A stretch of DNA of 10,262 nt from Firmicutes bacterium CAG:124 (GTDB lineage: Bacteria; Bacillota; Clostridia; Oscillospirales; Oscillospiraceae): NCBI GenBank assembly GCA_000432135.1, contig HF990531.1:1-10262 (forward strand), given 5' to 3'. Shown here in pieces: positions 7,317 to 10,262 of this stretch. Position numbers and translations under genes: made by a program. Under the pieces are notes generated by a model, which worked only from the letters and a program-made list of their open reading frames with translations, did not search any database and was not told the DNA's origin. Within the stretch, counting starts at the first letter, position 1. Each line of letters starts with the position of its first letter.

Positions 7317-7924
7317 CTTGGACATGGTGGATGACGCTTCTTGCGATTTTTGCTGCCCTTGTGCTGATCGGCTGCATTCCCGTCGGCGTTGATGCGCGCT
7401 ATAATGCGGAGGGCGTATTTCTTGCGGCGAAGCTCGGCCCCATCCGCCTTCAGCTTCTGCCGCAGAAGCCAAAAAAGAAAAAGAAACAGCAAAAGAAACC
7501 GGAAAAGGCACCGGAAAAAGCCGCTTCGCAGGAAAAAAAGCCAAATCCGATCCTTTCCGGCGGCGTGGACGAAATTTTGCAGCTGCTGGATATTGTGCTT
7601 GATACGCTCGGCGATCTGCGCCGCAAGCTCCGCGTGAACGAACTGACGCTGTATGTCCGTATCGGCGGCAGCGACGATCCGGCAAAGGCCGCTATGGGCT
7701 ATGGCCGGGCCTGGGCCGCCATCGGCGCGATCACGCCGTCTTTAGAGCGGCTTTTCGTCATAAAAAAGCGTGACATTCAGCCCGCGCTCGATTATACTAT
7801 AAGCAACACACAGGTCGACGCGCATCTTGTGACCACGATCACCATCGGTCGGTCGCTGGCCCTTGCGCTGCGCGCTGGCATCCGGTTCCTAAAAATTCTG
7901 AACGAACGAAAAAAGGCGGTGTAA
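7313..7924 (+). CDS. DUF2953 domain-containing (YtfI-like) membrane-anchored protein
   Basis: 203-residue protein of unknown biochemical function, recognised as DUF2953 from its N-terminal layout and from its position directly before gerW, the same pairing as ytfI-ytfJ in Bacillus subtilis. One N-terminal membrane segment (about 6-23) is followed by the short beta-rich stretch VGVDARYNAEGVFLAAKLGPIRLQLLP (24-50). A lysine-rich, low-complexity linker (52-77) follows, then a C-terminal half containing LTLYVRIGGSDDPAKAAMGYGRAWAAIGAI (111-140), the family's best-conserved kind of segment. The lysine-rich linker makes this part of the gene locally A-rich compared with its neighbours. The start codon overlaps the scpB stop by 4 bases; gerW begins 3 bases after this gene ends. 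Confidence 0.85.
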   Translation: MTWTWWMTLLAIFAALVLIGCIPVGVDARYNAEGVFLAAKLGPIRLQLLPQKPKKKKKQQKKPEKAPEKAASQEKKPNPILSGGVDEILQLLDIVLDTLGDLRRKLRVNELTLYVRIGGSDDPAKAAMGYGRAWAAIGAITPSLERLFVIKKRDIQPALDYTISNTQVDAHLVTTITIGRSLALALRAGIRFLKILNERKKAV

Positions 7925-7927
7925 AGT

Positions 7928-8344
7928 ATGGAACATCCTCTGTCTGATATGATGACCAATACCATGAGCAAGATTAAAGATATGATCGATGTCAACACGG
8001 TCGTCGGCAGTCCCATCACCACGCCCGGCGGCGTGACGATCATCCCCGTAACCAAGGTTTCCATCGGCTATGGCGGGGGCGGCAGCGATTTCGCAACGAA
8101 AAATATGCCCGCGAACCGCGATAATTCCTTCGGCGGCGGAGCAGGCGCGGGAATCAAGATCACGCCGGTCGCATTTCTTGTGATCCGCGGCGAGAACGTG
8201 CGTATGCTCCCGGTCGCGGAGCCAGCCTCCACGTCGGTCGACCGCCTGATCGAGCTGCTGCCCGATCTGCTGGAAAAGGGCGAGGCATATTTTGCGGAAA
8301 AGAAAGCCGCAAAAGAGGCCGAAAAGGCAGCGGAAGAAGCATAA
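7928..8344 (+). CDS. gerW: GerW family sporulation protein (YtfJ)
   Basis: 138-residue GerW/YtfJ protein, close to the usual family length. In Bacillus subtilis the homologue is a forespore protein needed for normal activity of the germination cortex-lytic enzyme SleB. Signatures seen: an N-terminal helix MSKIKDMIDVNTVVGSPI (13-30), GGVTIIPVTKVSIGYGGGGSDF (34-55), a second glycine run FGGGAGAGIKITPVAFLVI (68-86) and a VRMLPV strand (91-96). The C-terminus (120-138) is a charged Ala/Glu/Lys helix. The ribosome binding site is poor (AGGCGG-like), which fits coupling to the DUF2953 gene ending 3 bases earlier. Its presence is the clearest sign that the organism belongs to a spore-forming lineage. 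Confidence 0.94.
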   Translation: MEHPLSDMMTNTMSKIKDMIDVNTVVGSPITTPGGVTIIPVTKVSIGYGGGGSDFATKNMPANRDNSFGGGAGAGIKITPVAFLVIRGENVRMLPVAEPASTSVDRLIELLPDLLEKGEAYFAEKKAAKEAEKAAEEA

Positions 8345-8352
8345 AACCCGCG

Positions 8353-8389
8353 CATTCTGCACAAACTCCCGGCAGGGTGATGCAGAATG
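8353..8389 (+). promoter_or_regulatory. Leader hairpin enclosing the carboxypeptidase ribosome binding site and start codon
   Basis: CATTCTGCA (8353-8361) and TGCAGAATG (8381-8389) are perfect 9-bp complements. The right arm contains the ATG of the next gene (8387-8389). The 19-base loop contains its probable Shine-Dalgarno AGGGTGA (8374-8380), whose GGG can pair with CCC at 8368-8370. If folded, the RNA would hide both signals. The pairing is seen directly; a regulatory role is inferred. Confidence 0.5.
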
Positions 8390-9313
8390 AGACGCAGCGG
8401 TCAAAAAACGATCCGGCAAGCGGCGGCGGCACTCTGCGCCGCCGCCTTTTTCCTCGGCGCGGCGGGTATATCCAGCGCCGCACAGCTCGCGCCGCCTCCG
8501 CAGGTGTCGGCCAAAAGCGCCGCACTGCTCGACGGGACGACAGGGGAGTGCCTTTACGTGAAAAACGGCGAGCAGCGCGCGCTGATCGCCAGCACGACAA
8601 AGATCATGACCGGTCTTCTCGTCTGCGAAGCGGGAGAACTGGACAGAACTGTGACCGTGCCGGACGCCGCCGTAGGGCTGGAAGGCTCCAGTATGTACCT
8701 GAAAAAGGATGAGACGCTGACGCGCCGCGATCTGCTCTACGGCATGATGCTCCATTCCGGCAATGATGCCGCCCTGACGCTGGCAATCTCCGTTTCCGGC
8801 AGCGAAGGAGCGTTTGTCCGCCAGATGAATCTGCGCGCCCGTGCGCTGGGCCTGACGCAGACGCACTTTGCCAACCCGCACGGGCTGGACAGCGGCGAAA
8901 ATTATTCCACTGCGCTCGATCTGGCCCACCTTGCGCAGGCAGCGCTGCAAAACGCACAGCTCCGCGCGGTCGTCTCGACCAAAACTGCGGTCTGCGCGGG
9001 CCGGACGCTTACCAATCACAACAAGCTGCTTTGGCGCTATGACGGCTGTATCGGCGTCAAGACCGGTTATACCCGCCATGCGGGCCGCATTCTCGTCAGC
9101 GCTGCCGAGCGTGACGGCAGGATGCTCATCGCCGTCACTATCTCGGACCCGGACGACTGGCGCGACCACACTGCGCTTCTGGACTACGGCTTTGCCGTTC
9201 TTGGGCGCGACACGCCCGTCTATCCGCAGAACAGGAGGATCGTATGGAAGAACGACTGCAAAAAATTCTGGCGCGCTGCGCAGGTGTCTCACGCCGCAGG
9301 GCGGAGGAGCTGA
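8387..9313 (+). CDS. D-alanyl-D-alanine carboxypeptidase (PBP5 family, S11)
   Basis: 308-residue penicillin-binding serine peptidase that removes the terminal D-Ala from peptidoglycan pentapeptides outside the membrane, limiting cross-linking; in spore formers such enzymes act on the cortex. Residues 1-32 form a signal peptide. All three catalytic motifs are present: Ser69-Thr-Thr-Lys72 (SxxK), Ser124-Gly-Asn126 (SxN) and Lys225-Thr-Gly227 (KTG). ATG at 8387 is used, with AGGGTGA 6 bases upstream. Only about 80 residues follow KTG, so the C-terminal beta domain (PBP5_C) and amphipathic anchor of full-length members, typically about 380 residues, are missing. The last 23 codons overlap the next gene, and the tail after about residue 284 looks like out-of-frame sequence rather than conserved protein. 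It could be the DacB- or DacF-type paralogue; synteny favours DacB. Confidence 0.94.
   Translation: MRRSGQKTIRQAAAALCAAAFFLGAAGISSAAQLAPPPQVSAKSAALLDGTTGECLYVKNGEQRALIASTTKIMTGLLVCEAGELDRTVTVPDAAVGLEGSSMYLKKDETLTRRDLLYGMMLHSGNDAALTLAISVSGSEGAFVRQMNLRARALGLTQTHFANPHGLDSGENYSTALDLAHLAQAALQNAQLRAVVSTKTAVCAGRTLTNHNKLLWRYDGCIGVKTGYTRHAGRILVSAAERDGRMLIAVTISDPDDWRDHTALLDYGFAVLGRDTPVYPQNRRIVWKNDCKKFWRAAQVSHAAGRRS
8422..8451 (+). terminator. Terminator-like hairpin inside the carboxypeptidase signal-peptide codons
   Basis: GGCGGCGGC (8422-8430), a 7-base loop and GCCGCCGCC (8438-8446) form a perfect all-GC 9-bp stem, followed directly by five T (8447-8451). This is the form of an intrinsic terminator, but it lies within codons 12-22 of a gene. 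The codons read Ala GCG/GCA on the left arm and Ala GCC on the right arm. It may act as an attenuator or polarity element when ribosomes are absent, or it may be a by-product of alanine-rich coding at high GC. Confidence 0.4.
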
Positions 9314-9966
9314 TTGCGGCGGGCCGCGTCCGCGTCAACGGCAACACCGCGCAGCTTGGCGAGCAGGCCGACGCAGAGGAGGACGTGATCGAGCTGGATG
9401 GCACACGCGTCAAAACGCGGCAGGAGCCGCAGCCGGTCTATCTCATGCTCTGCAAGCCGCGCGGCTTCGTGACCACCATGCACGATGAAAAGGGCAGGCG
9501 TTCCGTCGCGGAGCTCGTCGCGGATGTACCGGAGCGCGTGTATCCGGTCGGGCGGCTGGATTATAACTCCGAGGGCCTTCTGCTTATGACGAACGACGGC
9601 GTGCTGGCAAACGCCCTCATGCACCCGAAAAAGAGCATCGACAAGACCTATCTCGTCTGGGTCAGCGGGTACATAGCAGGGAAGGAGCAGTCTCTTTCGC
9701 AGTCCATCGAAATCGACGGCCGCAAGACTTCTCCCGCTGCTGTGCAGCTTCTGCACAAAGCCGGCACGACCGCGCTTTTCCGCGTCACGATCCACGAGGG
9801 CCGCAACCGGCAGATCCGCAGGCTCTGCGAGCGTGCAGAGCTGACCGTCACGCGCCTGCGGCGCGTGCAGGAGGGGCAGCTCACGCTCGGTGATCTGAAG
9901 CCGGGTCAGCACCGTCCCCTGACCGAAACGGAGCTTCGCGCAATATTTGAAGAAATTCAAAAGTAA
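9244..9966 (+). CDS. rluB: rRNA pseudouridine synthase, RsuA/RluB family
   Basis: 240-residue enzyme that isomerises a uridine of ribosomal RNA to pseudouridine. The N-terminal S4 RNA-binding domain is clear (MEERLQKILARCAGVSRRRA at 1-20 to RVRVNGNTAQLG at 28-39). The catalytic motif GRLDYNSEGLLLMTNDG is at 103-119, with nucleophile Asp106. The segment HEGRNRQIRRLCE (about 184-196) is the conserved RNRQIRR element of this family. The length is normal. The start is fixed by AGGAGG 5 bases upstream (9233-9238) and by the S4 domain beginning at residue 3; it lies 70 bases inside the previous gene. RluB (23S rRNA) is preferred over RsuA because of synteny with Bacillus subtilis, where rluB lies downstream of scpAB and dacB; motifs alone do not separate the two. 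Confidence 0.93.
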   Translation: MEERLQKILARCAGVSRRRAEELIAAGRVRVNGNTAQLGEQADAEEDVIELDGTRVKTRQEPQPVYLMLCKPRGFVTTMHDEKGRRSVAELVADVPERVYPVGRLDYNSEGLLLMTNDGVLANALMHPKKSIDKTYLVWVSGYIAGKEQSLSQSIEIDGRKTSPAAVQLLHKAGTTALFRVTIHEGRNRQIRRLCERAELTVTRLRRVQEGQLTLGDLKPGQHRPLTETELRAIFEEIQK

Positions 9967-9969
9967 CCC

Positions 9970-9998
9970 TTGACAAACGGACAGCTTTTGTGTATGAT
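9970..9998 (+). promoter_or_regulatory. Promoter of the tRNA-Ser gene
   Basis: A perfect TTGACA (9970-9975), a 17-base spacer and TATGAT (9993-9998), 5 of 6 to consensus. Transcription would begin near 10005, about 35 bases before the mature tRNA. It starts only 4 bases after the rluB stop. Part of the spacer (9978-9985) is an exact inverted repeat of 10005-10012. Confidence 0.85.
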
Positions 9999-10039
9999 AT
10001 TAGGGCTGTCCGGGGTTTGACACGGCCAGCCGATATCAT

Positions 10040-10131
10040 GGAGTGGTATCGAAGCGGTCATAACGAGCACGACTGGAAATCGTGTGACGGTCAAAAGCCG
10101 TCCGAGGGTTCGAATCCCTCCCACTCCGCCA
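10040..10131 (+). tRNA. tRNA-Ser (anticodon GGA)
   Basis: A complete 92-base class II tRNA including an encoded CCA (10129-10131). The acceptor stem pairs GGAGTGG (10040-10046) with CCACTCC (10121-10127); the discriminator is G at 10128. The anticodon stem CACGA (10068-10072) and TCGTG (10080-10084) enclose loop CTGGAAA with anticodon GGA at 10075-10077, reading UCC and UCU. The long variable arm (GACGG/CCGTC stem) is the serine hallmark. The T arm is GAGGG-TTCGAAT-CCCTC. It has its own promoter and terminator, so it is a single-gene unit. Confidence 0.97.
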
Positions 10132-10135
10132 TAAG

Positions 10136-10171
10136 TCCACCGTAATTTTGATAGAATTACGGTGGATTTTT
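10136..10171 (+). terminator. Intrinsic terminator of the tRNA-Ser gene
   Basis: TCCACCGTAATT (10136-10147) pairs perfectly over 12 bp with AATTACGGTGGA (10155-10166) around a 7-base loop, followed by TTTTT (10167-10171). It starts 4 bases after the tRNA CCA end. No matching T-run is present on the other strand, so it appears to work in one direction only. Confidence 0.92.
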
Positions 10172-10243
10172 CTATGCCCGAAAAACGCCGAGAATCGCTT
10201 AGAATAGGGCTTTTCGGCTGTTTTTGCACATAAGTGAACCCCG

Positions 10244-10262
10244 CCGCAGAGCAATTCTGCGG
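10244..10262. repeat. Short hairpin at the window edge
   Basis: CCGCAGA (10244-10250) and TCTGCGG (10256-10262) are perfect 7-bp complements around GCAAT. The right arm ends exactly at the window edge, so it cannot be seen whether a T-run (terminator) or a repeat continues. I see no gene between 10172 and 10262. Confidence 0.35.

Noticed and set aside
7470..7485. A-AAA-AAG slippery heptamer, in the right phase for -1 frameshifting, in the DUF2953 gene
   Set aside because: It lies in a lysine-rich linker where such runs arise naturally. No upstream Shine-Dalgarno-like stimulator or strong downstream stem is apparent, and the -1 frame closes after a short distance without a recognisable product.
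7889..9292. 467-codon open frame on the minus strand opposite gerW and the carboxypeptidase gene
   Set aside because: Both plus-strand genes have unmistakable family motifs. The reverse frame has none and no convincing ribosome binding site.
10017..10045. Second TTGACA (10017-10022) as a further tRNA promoter
   Set aside because: No -10-like sequence lies 16-18 bases downstream; that position falls in the tRNA acceptor stem.
10174..10220. Imperfect inverted repeat GCCCGAAAA / TTTTCGGC after the tRNA terminator
   Set aside because: The arms mismatch and the loop is long. No gene end is visible on either strand that it could serve.

Overview
The window looks like chromosome from a spore-forming, Gram-positive member of the class Clostridia, most like the GC-rich Oscillospiraceae group. 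The basis is strong AGGAGG-type ribosome binding sites, several TTG starts, sigma-A-like promoters, a GerW (YtfJ) sporulation protein beside a DUF2953 (YtfI-like) protein, and the gene order scpA-scpB ... D,D-carboxypeptidase-rluB, known from Bacillus and Clostridia. The taxonomic call is an inference; no 16S or other typing gene is present.

Layout: (1) Minus strand, 42-1591: a DegV-family fatty-acid-binding protein, preceded by a TetR-family regulator reading the same way. (2) A 194-base divergent intergenic region (1592-1785) with two well-formed, back-to-back extended -10 promoters, a perfect 12-bp palindrome and a second odd-centred palindrome over one -10 box. (3) Plus strand, 1786-5145: a 1119-residue secreted protein with an N-terminal cysteine-peptidase domain that resembles streptococcal IdeS/Mac (MEROPS C66), followed by five or six beta-sandwich-like modules. 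This is the least ordinary gene here. (4) Plus strand, 5175-9966: a tight run of seven genes: an M50 site-2-type membrane protease, ScpA, ScpB, a DUF2953 protein, GerW, a D-alanyl-D-alanine carboxypeptidase and an RsuA/RluB-type pseudouridine synthase. (5) 9970-10171: a self-contained tRNA-Ser(GGA) unit with its own consensus promoter and a 12-bp-stem intrinsic terminator. The last 90 bases contain no gene I can support.

How the genes fit together: ScpA and ScpB are the kleisin and its winged-helix partner in the SMC condensin that segregates chromosomes. The genes after them (DUF2953, GerW, carboxypeptidase) are associated with sporulation and the cell wall. Spacing of 3 bases or overlaps of 4 and 70 bases indicate co-transcription and translational coupling. 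In Bacillus subtilis, as I recall it, spmA and spmB lie between the carboxypeptidase gene and rluB. They are absent here, and the two flanking genes overlap by 70 bases, which could be the scar of a deletion. The carboxypeptidase leader also shows a hairpin holding its start codon and a terminator-like hairpin inside its signal-peptide codons. No complete defence system, mobile element or CRISPR array is visible.
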